Shown piece after piece: positions 17,220-23,558 of a DNA stretch of 57,320 bases. A program made the position numbers and the translations under genes. The notes beneath the pieces were generated by a model. It saw only the letters and a list, made by a program, of their open reading frames with translations, did no database searches and was not told the DNA's origin. Source of the DNA: a virus; IMG/VR virus record IMGVR_UViG_3300042981_000082, positions 1 through 57,320 of that record. One strand, given 5' to 3'. The first letter of the stretch is position 1; every line of letters begins with the position of its first letter.

Positions 17220-17409
17220 CGGGTGAGCCTTTCGATTTTTGCGTTCCGAGCCGGTGTCCATCGGCTTTGACGAGGGAGCGGATGTAGGCCGAGCGGTCTG
17301 CGAAGCCGCGCAGCGCCCGTTGACGGTCCAGGCTTGCCTGTTCCGCCTTGGAGAACTTGGTTGTCACCGGCACGGTGCGCGCAACCGGTCCATCGGGTGG
17401 TCGTCCCAT
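17206..17409 (-). CDS. small RHH-like DNA-binding protein
   Basis: The protein is 67 residues from the ATG at 17409. The core (VTTKFSKAEQASLDRQRALRGFADRSAYIRSLVKAD) has the beta strand plus two helices of ribbon-helix-helix proteins. No Shine-Dalgarno is visible, and a possible -10 TACGAT lies only seven to eight bases upstream, so the mRNA may be leaderless. It is the first gene after a terminator and its promoter region carries CGTACTACG, so it could be an autoregulator of the packaging operon. That is inference. Confidence 0.6.
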   Translation of the reverse strand: MGRPPDGPVARTVPVTTKFSKAEQASLDRQRALRGFADRSAYIRSLVKADGHRLGTQKSKGSPDASA

Positions 17410-17418
17410 GGTCCGTAT

Positions 17419-17427
17419 CGTAGTACG
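17419..17427 (-). promoter_or_regulatory. CGTACTACG operator-like site at the packaging operon start
   Basis: On the minus strand CGTACTACG (palindrome CGTA-C-TACG) overlaps a -10-like TACGAT just upstream of the RHH-like gene. The same nine bases lie inside a longer palindrome at 18667-18683, upstream of the divergent early genes. A shared repressor or activator could therefore control both promoters. Confidence 0.45.
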
Positions 17428-17440
17428 CAATCGGCAGGCA

Positions 17441-17485
17441 TAGAAAAACCCCTGATCAGCAGGCATTTTCTGCAGATCAGGGGTT
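17441..17485 (-). terminator. rho-independent terminator
   Basis: AACCCCTGATC and GATCAGGGGTT, with an inner GCAG/CTGC pair and a small loop (17447-17485), are followed on the minus strand by a T tract (17444-17448). It lies nine bases past the stop of the small membrane protein gene, so it ends the short RepL-like/DUF6378/membrane protein transcript before the packaging operon begins. Confidence 0.88.
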
Positions 17486-17493
17486 CGTCGTCG

Positions 17494-17670
17494 TTACCTG
17501 AACGTGACCCGGTAGCGTCGATGGCCTCCGGTGGAGGCCACGAGGAGCCACCACCACCAGCCCACGGTCAGCCAGTAGAACATCGCCAGGCTGAATGCCA
17601 CCGGCCACCACAGCAGCACCGTCACCAGGCCCAATATCCAGTTGCTGGGCAGCCTAAACATCGCGCGCAT
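17494..17670 (-). CDS. small Trp-rich membrane protein
   Basis: The protein is 58 residues from the ATG at 17670, preferred because GAGGTG lies upstream. A longer frame reaches 17727. Two adjacent hydrophobic segments (ILGLVTVLLWWPVAFSLAMF, WLTVGWWWWLLVA) are followed by a short basic tail (GGHRRYRVTFR). The function is unknown. It overlaps the end of the DUF6378-like gene by 17 bp and is the last gene before the terminator at 17441-17485. Confidence 0.55.
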   Translation of the reverse strand: MRAMFRLPSNWILGLVTVLLWWPVAFSLAMFYWLTVGWWWWLLVASTGGHRRYRVTFR

Positions 17671-17986
17671 ACGCCACCTCACCCCCAAGCCCCGCGTATC
17701 CGGCGAGGTCGATCCAGTGATCGGCATTCGTCGGCGAGTATGTGATCCGGGCGATCTTGAGCGCGGCCAGCATCAGTGGGACCTGCCACGGTTCGATCCT
17801 GAAGTCGATGATCGTGGACCATAGCTCGGCGGTCTTGCCGAAGGATTCGTGCGCCCCGCCATATTCGCTTTGACGTTGGCCGGAGATGATGGCTCCAGCC
17901 ATCTGGATGATCTGGTCCCGGTCCATCACTCGGACCATCTTGATGTCACCCTCTTGTGGGTCACCCTCTGTTGTTGTCTTAGCCAT
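17654..17986 (-). CDS. DUF6378-like phage protein
   Basis: The protein is 110 residues from the ATG at 17986, chosen for GGAGAG seven bases upstream. The core (IISGQRQSEYGGAHESFGKTAELWSTII, QVPLMLAALKIARITYS, DHWIDLAGYAGLGGEVAYA) matches a widespread phage family with unknown role, recognised by the YG.....F..IA.LWS pattern and the WIDLAGY end. The start overlaps the RepL-like stop by eight bases, so the two are co-translated. Confidence 0.7.
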   Translation of the reverse strand: MAKTTTEGDPQEGDIKMVRVMDRDQIIQMAGAIISGQRQSEYGGAHESFGKTAELWSTIIDFRIEPWQVPLMLAALKIARITYSPTNADHWIDLAGYAGLGGEVAYARDV

Positions 17987-18461
17987 TGTCGTTCTCTCCG
18001 TTTTCATAGTCTTCTTCTTCGGTTCCGATGATGTTCATCTCGCGCATCACCTTCAAGCGGAGGGGCAGTTCGCCCTTCCACAGGTAGAGCGGGTTGAGCC
18101 GGACCCTGCCGCGCCCGATCTTCACGACCACGCCAGAATCGACGATCCGTTTCACCGCTCGGGACGTGGCAACCGCCGCGTTGGGTCCCTCGGCCACCCC
18201 GATCTCCGCCAGCGTGTAGCGCACGATGCCCGTGTTGAACTCCGCGACATCGCACATCCGCAACAGGATCTTCCAGTCGTTGCCGTTCAGCCCCTGGAGA
18301 TCCTCTAGTCCTCTAGACCACATGAACATATATCCCCTTTGCCCACCCTTCCTGCCGTTTCGCCTGGGTTCCTCCCACTCGTGGGTCTGTATCTCGCCGG
18401 TTTCCCGGATGACGACCTGCTTGGTCTTGTGCACCATGACCGTCCGCCGAGGCTCCTGCAT
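17979..18461 (-). CDS. RepL-like winged-helix replication/regulatory protein
   Basis: The protein is 160 residues from the ATG at 18461 with GGAGAG upstream. An ATG at 18476 lacks a ribosome site. The central region (MFMWSRGLEDLQGLNGNDWKILLRMCDVAEFN, then YTLAEIGVAEGPNAAVATSRAVKRIVDSGVVVKIGRGRVRLNPLYLWKGE) matches the winged-helix fold of RepL plasmid initiators, including the LNP.YLWKGE ending. It could start replication or act as a transcription factor. It is the first leftward gene from the divergent region, so an early regulatory role is plausible. Confidence 0.65.
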   Translation of the reverse strand: MQEPRRTVMVHKTKQVVIRETGEIQTHEWEEPRRNGRKGGQRGYMFMWSRGLEDLQGLNGNDWKILLRMCDVAEFNTGIVRYTLAEIGVAEGPNAAVATSRAVKRIVDSGVVVKIGRGRVRLNPLYLWKGELPLRLKVMREMNIIGTEEEDYENGENDNG

Positions 18462-18476
18462 AGGCTCTCCATCCAT

Positions 18477-18868
18477 GCACCCAATATGGGCCAGTTGTTA
18501 TCGGTTATTGCTATAAGTTTACGCTCATATTGATAGTATCTCCATTCGCAGTTTTTGTACGCTGACCGGGTGTTTTACCCCCATTTTTGAAATTCTCCTA
18601 TATCTATCAGAGGTATCTAAACGGCTATTTTCAGACCCGATTTACGGGGTTTCGTAGTCCCGGATTATTCCGTACTACGGAATGGTTGCGGGTGGTATCC
18701 ACGTGGTAGATCGGGCAGCGTATACAAGCCCCAGCCCCGTACCCGAATCGCTCGGGTGGGGGGCACAAGTCAAGCCCCCCTTTTTGGGGGTGTCCAGGTG
18801 GCTGGACGATCGTCCCGATGGGTGTACGTTGGTATCAATCGCACCACCCAACCGAAGGGATAGGCACC
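18477..18868. promoter_or_regulatory. divergent regulatory region, AT-richer than its surroundings
   Basis: About 390 bp without a gene separate the leftward RepL-like gene from the rightward early operon. The left half is clearly AT-richer than the genome (for example 18495-18620). It contains the palindrome at 18667-18683, a C6/G5 hairpin at 18775-18790, and a rightward promoter candidate: TGGACG (18803-18808), 16-bp spacer, TACGTT (18825-18830), followed by GGTATCAA. The same -10/+1 sequence recurs at 20829. No convincing leftward promoter was identified. Confidence 0.65.
18667..18683. promoter_or_regulatory. perfect palindrome, probable operator
   Basis: ATTCCGTA-C-TACGGAAT has eight-base arms around one base, without mismatch. 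Its core CGTACTACG is repeated at 17419-17427 ahead of the packaging operon. The position between divergent promoters suggests a binding site for a dimeric regulator. Confidence 0.6.
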
Positions 18869-19165
18869 ATGGACATCACACCGGCGTACACTACCGTAGA
18901 AGGCGTGCACGAAGGGGGTCATTTCGGCCCCCGAATGTGCTTCATTCCCGCTTGCGAATGCGGAAATAACGACTTCGATTTGGACTATGCCGGATGCGCT
19001 AGCGATGGCACGTTCGACACCGACGCGATGGACTACTTCGCATGCCGCCTTTGTGGCCGTGTGATGGATGTCACGGACGGGTCCGTCGTGTTCCAATACG
19101 ACGTGGATGCCGCCGATGTTCGCGATGCGTTCAACGTCTACGGGCTTGAAATGGCGGGGATGTAA
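18869..19165 (+). CDS. small zinc-ribbon-like protein, first early gene
   Basis: The protein is 98 residues from an ATG with AAGGGATAGG upstream. CxC at ACECGN and CRLCGR about 30 residues later could chelate one zinc ion. The spacing and the surrounding acidic residues suggest a zinc-ribbon-like fold. The function is unknown. As the first gene of the rightward operon it is likely expressed immediately after infection. Its stop overlaps the next start as TAATG. Confidence 0.65.
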   Translation: MDITPAYTTVEGVHEGGHFGPRMCFIPACECGNNDFDLDYAGCASDGTFDTDAMDYFACRLCGRVMDVTDGSVVFQYDVDAADVRDAFNVYGLEMAGM

Positions 19166-19359
19166 TGGCCGCCATCAAGGGCACGATGCGTGCCGTACGT
19201 AGCGCACGCTTGGTACGCGGCGTTAGCGCCGTTGGACGTGTGGGCATCTCACTTGTGGTCACGTGCGTTGTTGTTGCCGGTGCGGTTTGCGTGGTGCCAT
19301 CGCTAGGTAGCTCATTGCTGGGCATGTTCGCATCGATGGCGCGGATGTTCGGACTCTAG
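19165..19359 (+). CDS. small single-pass membrane protein
   Basis: The protein is 64 residues, coupled to the preceding gene by TAATG. A basic N terminus (MRAVRSARLVRG) precedes one hydrophobic segment (VGISLVVTCVVVAGAVCVV) and a short C-terminal amphipathic stretch. The basic side should face the cytoplasm. The function is unknown. An early membrane protein of this kind could alter the host envelope or exclude other phages, which is speculation. Confidence 0.55.
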   Translation: MAAIKGTMRAVRSARLVRGVSAVGRVGISLVVTCVVVAGAVCVVPSLGSSLLGMFASMARMFGL

Positions 19360-19364
19360 ACATC

Positions 19365-19378
19365 CCCCCGCTTGGGGG
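19365..19378 (+). promoter_or_regulatory. C5/G5 hairpin in an early leader
   Basis: CCCCC-gctt-GGGGG directly follows the end of the membrane protein gene. A very similar C6-T5-G5 hairpin lies at 18775-18790 ahead of the first early gene. It could terminate partly or shape the leader of the next gene. Confidence 0.45.
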
Positions 19379-19418
19379 TATGGCGCGTACCACACGGTGC
19401 GTGCATCATGGATACAAC

Positions 19419-19435
19419 GAGGACATGGTGTCCTC
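19419..19435 (+). promoter_or_regulatory. palindrome upstream of the 262-residue gene
   Basis: GAGGACA-tgg-TGTCCTC has seven-base perfect arms and lies 20 bases before the start codon, just upstream of the ribosome site. It follows a GATACAAC that may be a weak -10. It is either an operator or an RNA hairpin near the ribosome site. Confidence 0.45.
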
Positions 19436-19455
19436 ACGAAAGGAAGGTCAGGATC

Positions 19456-20244
19456 ATGGCCACTGCAACACTCAACAAGCCCGTCATCTCCGGCGACAAG
19501 GCACCGGCGCCCGTTTCGAAGAAGGCGTCCGCGAAGGCGGATGTCGAGGCCAAGCGCTCGGCGGAGGTCGCTGCGGAGGCGGCTGCCGCTGTGTCGGTTC
19601 AGTTCGCTGGACGCATGGCGAAGCTCTTCGACGACACCAAGAGCACGTTCGACCGCGCTCGCCTCAGCCACCAGGCCGTCGCCAAGGGTGCCTCGCTGAC
19701 CATCGTGGCCGATGAACTCTCGATGATCCGCGCTCGTGCCGCGTACCCCGAGGCCACCGAGATCGAGTTGGACTACTACGCGTCCAACGTCACGGGCAAG
19801 GGGGGCACGCAGATCAGCAAGGCGTCCCTGCACGCCTACGCCAGCGCCTGGGAGTCGATCTCCAAGGCGACCCTCGAGCACGACGTGGAGGTGGTGGGGC
19901 TGGCCTTCCGCCTGTACAGCAAGGGGGGCACGGCCTCCGGACGCAAGGAGTCCGAGGTGCGCTGCGCCGCGATGGAGGACAAGGCCGCTGCGCGTGCCGA
20001 GTACATCCGCGCTGCCCACCTGAACCTGCGCGGCGTCAACCCGTACGAGATCACCCCGAAGGTCGCGCCGAAGTCCGAGGACACCAGCGAGGACGAGGAG
20101 ACGGAGGAGGAGCCGCAGTCCAAGGGCTTCAGCCTGGCGCAGGTGCTCTCGACCATCGAGCAGGCCTCCCGGCAGACCTGGAACACCAAGGAGCGCGATC
20201 GTATCCTGGAGGCGTTCAGCGCATTCGTGGATGCCACTGCGTAG
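19456..20244 (+). CDS. Ala-rich helical protein of unknown function
   Basis: The protein is 262 residues from an ATG with GGAAGG upstream. The N terminus is Ala/Lys-rich and helical (KKASAKADVEAKRSAEVAAEAAAA). A central region (YYASNVTGKGGTQISKASLHAYASAWESI) looks folded, followed by an acidic Glu-rich linker and a final helix. No family is recognised. It has its own leader with a palindrome and is followed by three hairpins, so it looks like a separately controlled transcript. Near-optimal GC-ending codons suggest strong expression. Confidence 0.65.
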   Translation: MATATLNKPVISGDKAPAPVSKKASAKADVEAKRSAEVAAEAAAAVSVQFAGRMAKLFDDTKSTFDRARLSHQAVAKGASLTIVADELSMIRARAAYPEATEIELDYYASNVTGKGGTQISKASLHAYASAWESISKATLEHDVEVVGLAFRLYSKGGTASGRKESEVRCAAMEDKAAARAEYIRAAHLNLRGVNPYEITPKVAPKSEDTSEDEETEEEPQSKGFSLAQVLSTIEQASRQTWNTKERDRILEAFSAFVDATA

Positions 20245-20253
20245 TCCCCAGCC

Positions 20254-20348
20254 CCTGGTGGCGAGTCTTACACGGGTGAGGCTCGCCACCAGGCCCAATA
20301 CCGTCATGGCATGACGGCCTCCCAGCCGCTGACCCCCCTCGCGGCTGG
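20254..20348 (+). terminator. three consecutive hairpins after the helical protein gene
   Basis: Hairpin 1 pairs CCTGGTGGCGAG (20254-20265) with CTCGCCACCAGG (20282-20293). Hairpin 2 is CCGTCATG-g-CATGACGG (20301-20317). Hairpin 3 pairs CCAGCCGC (20322-20329) with GCGGCTGG (20341-20348). All arms are perfect. No T tract follows, so these may be terminators without U tracts, RNA-processing sites or protein-binding sites. Confidence 0.6.
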
Positions 20349-20397
20349 GCGGTCTCCACGCCACTACGGCGATCCCTAACCAGATAGGAGATCCACC

Positions 20398-20502
20398 ATG
20401 TCCACCCCTGCCCAACCGCAGGCTCCCCAGACCGTCGAGGAGCCGGAATACAAGAGCGAGGCCCAACTATGGGTCGAGGCCTGGCTGGAGCGCGTGTCAT
20501 GA
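20398..20502 (+). CDS. 34-residue acidic microprotein
   Basis: The ORF starts at an ATG preceded by ATAGGAG with good spacing and ends in an ATGA overlap with the next gene. The product is Pro/Glu-rich at first (STPAQPQAPQTVEEPEY) with a short helical end (SEAQLWVEAWLERV). The function is unknown. Strong ribosome site and coupling support real translation. Confidence 0.6.
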   Translation: MSTPAQPQAPQTVEEPEYKSEAQLWVEAWLERVS

Positions 20503-20801
20503 CGCCGCGATTCCCCTCCAAGGCCCAGCAGCGTGCCTCCGCGCGTGCCGAACGCAACGAACAGTTGCTGGACGAGGTGACCACCGACACCAGCCGCGAG
20601 CGCATGGCGCCGCATCATTCCACGCCAGACGGCCACGAACACGAGATCGTGGTGCGCATCCGCATCCGGCCTCGCACAATCATCACGGTAGGCGTGGCTT
20701 TCGCCATCGGCGTGCTGTGTGGCATGAGCATGGAGGCACAGGCGATGCACGCTGGCATCCCTGCCGATACCGGGAGCACGTTCAGCACCCTGGACAGGTA
20801 G
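20499..20801 (+). CDS. single-pass membrane protein with basic N terminus
   Basis: The protein is 100 residues and coupled to the microprotein by ATGA. Residues 1-65 are polar and charged (SKAQQRASARAERNEQLL, RIRIRPR). One hydrophobic segment follows (TIITVGVAFAIGVLCGMSM), with a short external tail. The topology suggests the charged part is cytoplasmic. The function is unknown. It ends four bases before the -35 of the next promoter. Confidence 0.55.
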   Translation: MTPRFPSKAQQRASARAERNEQLLDEVTTDTSRERMAPHHSTPDGHEHEIVVRIRIRPRTIITVGVAFAIGVLCGMSMEAQAMHAGIPADTGSTFSTLDR

Positions 20802-20804
20802 GAG

Positions 20805-20834
20805 TTGACATCGTGCACCCACTGGGGATACGAT
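20805..20834 (+). promoter_or_regulatory. sigma70-like promoter
   Basis: TTGACA (20805-20810) is a perfect -35. An 18-bp spacer leads to TACGAT (20829-20834). The next bases GGTATCAA match those after the -10 at 18825, suggesting the same start-site sequence is used at two early promoters. It drives the gene at 20859 and probably dprA. Confidence 0.75.
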
Positions 20835-20858
20835 GGTATCAACGACGAAGGGGGCATC

Positions 20859-21131
20859 ATGCTTCAGGTAGTACTGGATCGGCGGCGATTGAAGGACGCC
20901 GACGCTTCGGCAGCACAGGCACAGGCGGAGGTGATCGATCACCCGCGAGAGCGCATCGTGATCGTTCGCCTGCCGCGCATTTCGGCAACAGCGTTCTGGG
21001 GAGCCATCCGTGCATCCAATCAGTGGGCGGATGCCCAGGCGCGCAAGATCAACGGCAAGGCGAGGCTCGTCTCGCACGCCGATACCAACCAGACAGCGCT
21101 CGGCGTGGTCATTCGCCGATACAGCTACTGA
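20859..21131 (+). CDS. hypothetical protein
   Basis: The protein is 90 residues from an ATG preceded by GAAGGGGG. The first part is helical and Ala/Asp-rich (LDRRRLKDADASAAQAQAEV), followed by a beta-like stretch (ERIVIVRLPRISATAFWGAI) and a C-terminal strand (ALGVVIRRYSY). No family is recognised. It is the first gene of the promoter at 20805 and lies 21 bp before dprA. Confidence 0.6.
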   Translation: MLQVVLDRRRLKDADASAAQAQAEVIDHPRERIVIVRLPRISATAFWGAIRASNQWADAQARKINGKARLVSHADTNQTALGVVIRRYSY

Positions 21132-21152
21132 ACGACGACAAGGAGAGCAATC

Positions 21153-22034
21153 ATGACGAACAACTGGAACATGGCCGAGCGGATGGCGCGGATCGCCTGG
21201 AGCACAATCGCGGAGCCCGGAGACCCGTACGTGGACTCCTGGTGCACGGAGGAGGGCGGATACAGCCAGGGCATCAAGGCGCTGGCCGAATACCAGGGGA
21301 AGGCCCATCATGTGCTGCGCTGGCAGGCCCAGATGGAGACCTCGCTGGTCCCGCGCGTGACCAGGCTGCTGGCCGAGCACCAGATCGGCACGCTCATCCC
21401 GGGCGATGTGTACTGGCCGCGTCGAATCGGCGATCTCGGGGGCAACGCGCCCTGGATCCTGTACTTCCGTGGCGCTCCCGAGATGCTGGACGAGGACAAG
21501 ATCGTGGCCGTCATTGGCGCTCGTGCCGCCACTGCGTACGGCGAACACGTGTCCAGGACCTGGAGCCAGGAATTCGCCCGGCAGAACGTGGCTGTCATCT
21601 CCGGCGGAGCCTACGGCATCGATGCGGCAGCCCATCGTGGTGCCCTCGACGAGCACGGAGCCACGATCTCCGTCATGGCTGGCGGACTGGATCGCCTCTA
21701 TCCATCCGGCAACCAGGATCTCCTAGGCACCGTGGCCTACGAGGGGCTGATGGTCAGCGAGATGCCGCCGGGATACGCGCCCACCAAGTCACGCTTCCTG
21801 GCGCGCAATCGCCTGATCGCAGCGCTGAGCGACGTGATGCTCGTGGTCGAGGCAGGTCACCGCAGCGGATCGCTGAATGCGGCGCATCATGCCATCGTCC
21901 TGGACCGCATGCTGTGTGCAGTTCCTGGACCGATCACCTCAGCCGCATCCGGCGGATCGAACGACCTGATCGCCGAGGGCGTGGCCAGGCTGGTCGCCAC
22001 CTCCGGCGATGTGATCAAACTGGGGGGCTGGTGA
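21153..22034 (+). CDS. dprA: DprA/Smf-like single-stranded DNA-binding protein
   Basis: The protein is 293 residues and matches the Rossmann-like DprA core. Visible motifs are VIGARAATAYGEHVSRTW, ISGGAYGIDAAAHRGAL, VMAGGLDRLYPSGNQDL, SEMPPGYAPTKSRFLARNRLIAALSD and VEAGHRSGSLNAAHHA, followed by AVPGPITSAASGGSNDLI. Bacterial DprA loads RecA on incoming DNA. The phage copy keeps the fold but lacks an obvious C-terminal winged helix. It may protect or recombine phage DNA early after entry. AAGGAGAG lies ahead of the ATG. Confidence 0.85.
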   Translation: MTNNWNMAERMARIAWSTIAEPGDPYVDSWCTEEGGYSQGIKALAEYQGKAHHVLRWQAQMETSLVPRVTRLLAEHQIGTLIPGDVYWPRRIGDLGGNAPWILYFRGAPEMLDEDKIVAVIGARAATAYGEHVSRTWSQEFARQNVAVISGGAYGIDAAAHRGALDEHGATISVMAGGLDRLYPSGNQDLLGTVAYEGLMVSEMPPGYAPTKSRFLARNRLIAALSDVMLVVEAGHRSGSLNAAHHAIVLDRMLCAVPGPITSAASGGSNDLIAEGVARLVATSGDVIKLGGW

Positions 22035-22038
22035 GGGC

Positions 22039-22233
22039 ATGAATCCGCACGCCGCGATGGGATGGCTGGCGCTGTGCGGCCTGATAATCATGGCCGTGCT
22101 GCTGCTCATCCTCGCTACCGTGCCGCCACAGGAGGCCGGTACGCGCGTCAGGAATTCCATCTGGCTACCCAGTACCAGCCTGGCTGTTTCAGGCGCTCAG
22201 CTAGGCGCTGGTGGGCAGCCAGCCCATCGCTAG
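22039..22233 (+). CDS. small membrane protein
   Basis: The protein is 64 residues, starting five bases after the dprA stop. One hydrophobic segment (AMGWLALCGLIIMAVLLLILATV) is followed by a polar Ser/Gly/Ala-rich tail. The function is unknown. The C-terminal half has low complexity, so the true gene could be shorter than predicted, though no other start or stop is apparent. Confidence 0.45.
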   Translation: MNPHAAMGWLALCGLIIMAVLLLILATVPPQEAGTRVRNSIWLPSTSLAVSGAQLGAGGQPAHR

Positions 22234-22278
22234 ATCAAGGCATCACCCAACGCAACACCAATTGAACGGAGAATCATC

Positions 22279-22755
22279 ATGGATATGTCACCAGAGCAGT
22301 ACAAGAAGGTCCTCAAGATGGCCAAAACGGAGGGGCTGGGCGACATCGAGCAGTGGTCGATGTCGGAAGGCCTGGCACGCTACGTCGCATTCTCGCCGGG
22401 CCGAGTGATCCTTTATGCAGTCGATGGCGAAGGCAATGCCCTCATCCAGCGGGTCAATACGGACGGACCCTGGGAGTACCTCGATGGCGTTCAGTATCGC
22501 GTGGTCTATCGAGCCTGGCACAACGGCGCATGGCTGGACCTGGTTGCCGTCGATGGCTTCGACTCGCGCAACACCGCGATCAAGCACGCCCAGAACTTCG
22601 TGGGCAAAGGGCTGGCAATGGTCACCTGCCAGATCGGCTCGCGGATCATCAACGAACTCACGCCATACACGATCATCGACGACGCGAAGCTCGAAACGTA
22701 CAGCGCGCTGGCCGGGAGCAACGACCCGCTCGACACGGAGGTCATCGCTCTGTGA
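22279..22755 (+). CDS. hypothetical protein
   Basis: The protein is 158 residues from an ATG with ACGGAG upstream. It begins with a helix (SPEQYKKVLKMAKTEGL), followed by alternating strand-like segments (ARYVAFSPGRVILYAVD, WEYLDGVQYRVVYRAWHNGAW) and a helix (NTAIKHAQNFVGKGLAMV). It may be a small alpha/beta protein. No family is recognised. The next gene starts inside its stop codon. Confidence 0.65.
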   Translation: MDMSPEQYKKVLKMAKTEGLGDIEQWSMSEGLARYVAFSPGRVILYAVDGEGNALIQRVNTDGPWEYLDGVQYRVVYRAWHNGAWLDLVAVDGFDSRNTAIKHAQNFVGKGLAMVTCQIGSRIINELTPYTIIDDAKLETYSALAGSNDPLDTEVIAL

Positions 22756-22988
22756 GGATGCGCGGCACCAGGCTCGTGATCGAGGTGGACCTGGATGCTG
22801 CACGCATAGCCGGATACACCGTGGCGCAGGTGGTGGCGGAGGTCGCCGCCTCGCGCCCGGTGATCCATGGCCGACTGATCCATGACCAGCCGCGCACCCT
22901 GGAAACGGAGGAGGGGATTGCCCTGGCGCGCATCACCCTCCAGAACAAAGCCCACGCGCCGCAACAGGAAGGAAGGTTGAGCGCATGA
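22752..22988 (+). CDS. hypothetical protein
   Basis: The protein is 78 residues from a GTG that overlaps the previous stop (GTGA). GGAGG lies ten bases upstream, and an ATG six bases later is an alternative. A strand-like start (GTRLVIEVDLDAARIAGYTVAQVVAEV) is followed by a variable region. The function is unknown. It ends in an ATGA overlap with the next gene. Confidence 0.55.
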   Translation: MRMRGTRLVIEVDLDAARIAGYTVAQVVAEVAASRPVIHGRLIHDQPRTLETEEGIALARITLQNKAHAPQQEGRLSA

Positions 22989-23350
22989 TCCTCAATCAGA
23001 ACTACAGCCAGGACACGTTCGTCCGAGTGCTGGATGAATGGCAGAAGGAGGCGTACGAGATCGAACAGAAGCTGACCGCGCTGATCTCCGACGTCAAGTA
23101 CGAGCCGGAGGAGGGCGAGCACACGCTCAACCAGGACCTCTCGGCAGCACGCATGACCGCCATTGCCAACCAGGTGGAACGCCTGGCCGAGGGGCTGCGA
23201 GCGCTGCGCTCCCATGCGCGCTACGTCCCAGGCGATCAGCCGCCTGCACCGATCACCGGAACCGTCTCCGTCCAGCAGCTGGGCGGCGATTGGCGAGCCA
23301 AGACGCACCTTCACCTGGTGCCTGACCCCGTAGAGGAACCACCATGCTGA
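22985..23350 (+). CDS. hypothetical helical protein
   Basis: The protein is 121 residues and starts by ATGA coupling. Residues 8-75 are strongly helical with coiled-coil character (DTFVRVLDEWQKEAYEIEQKL, ARMTAIANQVERLAEGLRALR). The C-terminal part is Pro-rich. No family is recognised. It overlaps the next small gene by seven bases. Confidence 0.6.
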   Translation: MILNQNYSQDTFVRVLDEWQKEAYEIEQKLTALISDVKYEPEEGEHTLNQDLSAARMTAIANQVERLAEGLRALRSHARYVPGDQPPAPITGTVSVQQLGGDWRAKTHLHLVPDPVEEPPC

Positions 23351-23487
23351 CCCCGCAAGAGATCAAGGCCAAGCGCGATCTCGATTCGACCGTGACACTC
23401 ATCGCCGACACCGAGTTGCCGTGGGAGGACCAGGACAAGCTGGTCGATACGGCGCTGCGGCTCTTCGACCGCGATTACTTCGCTTGA
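23344..23487 (+). CDS. 47-residue acidic protein
   Basis: This short ORF starts at an ATG with AGAGGAA upstream and ends inside the -35 element of the next promoter. It reads as a compact helical protein (LTPQEIKAKRDLDSTVTL, then DQDKLVDTALRLFDRDYFA). The function is unknown. Codon choice resembles its neighbours. Confidence 0.55.
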   Translation: MLTPQEIKAKRDLDSTVTLIADTELPWEDQDKLVDTALRLFDRDYFA

Positions 23488-23523
23488 CATCGCGCCATCG
23501 TTGGGTATAGATTCTACCCAACG
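23484..23523 (+). promoter_or_regulatory. strong promoter with embedded operator
   Basis: TTGACA (23484-23489), a 16-bp spacer and TATAGA (23506-23511) form a near-consensus promoter. The inverted repeat CGTTGGGTA (23499-23507) / TACCCAACG (23515-23523) has perfect nine-base arms around seven bases and straddles the -10. A dimeric repressor bound there would block polymerase. It drives the DUF932 gene. Confidence 0.8.
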
Positions 23524-23558
23524 GTGACACATTCAACCCCGAACAAAGGAAAGAGATC

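Noticed and set aside
19312-21656. Two long minus-strand frames opposite early genes (384 and 426 codons)
   Set aside because: They are antisense to the helical protein gene, dprA and neighbours, lack ribosome sites and have composition expected of shadows.
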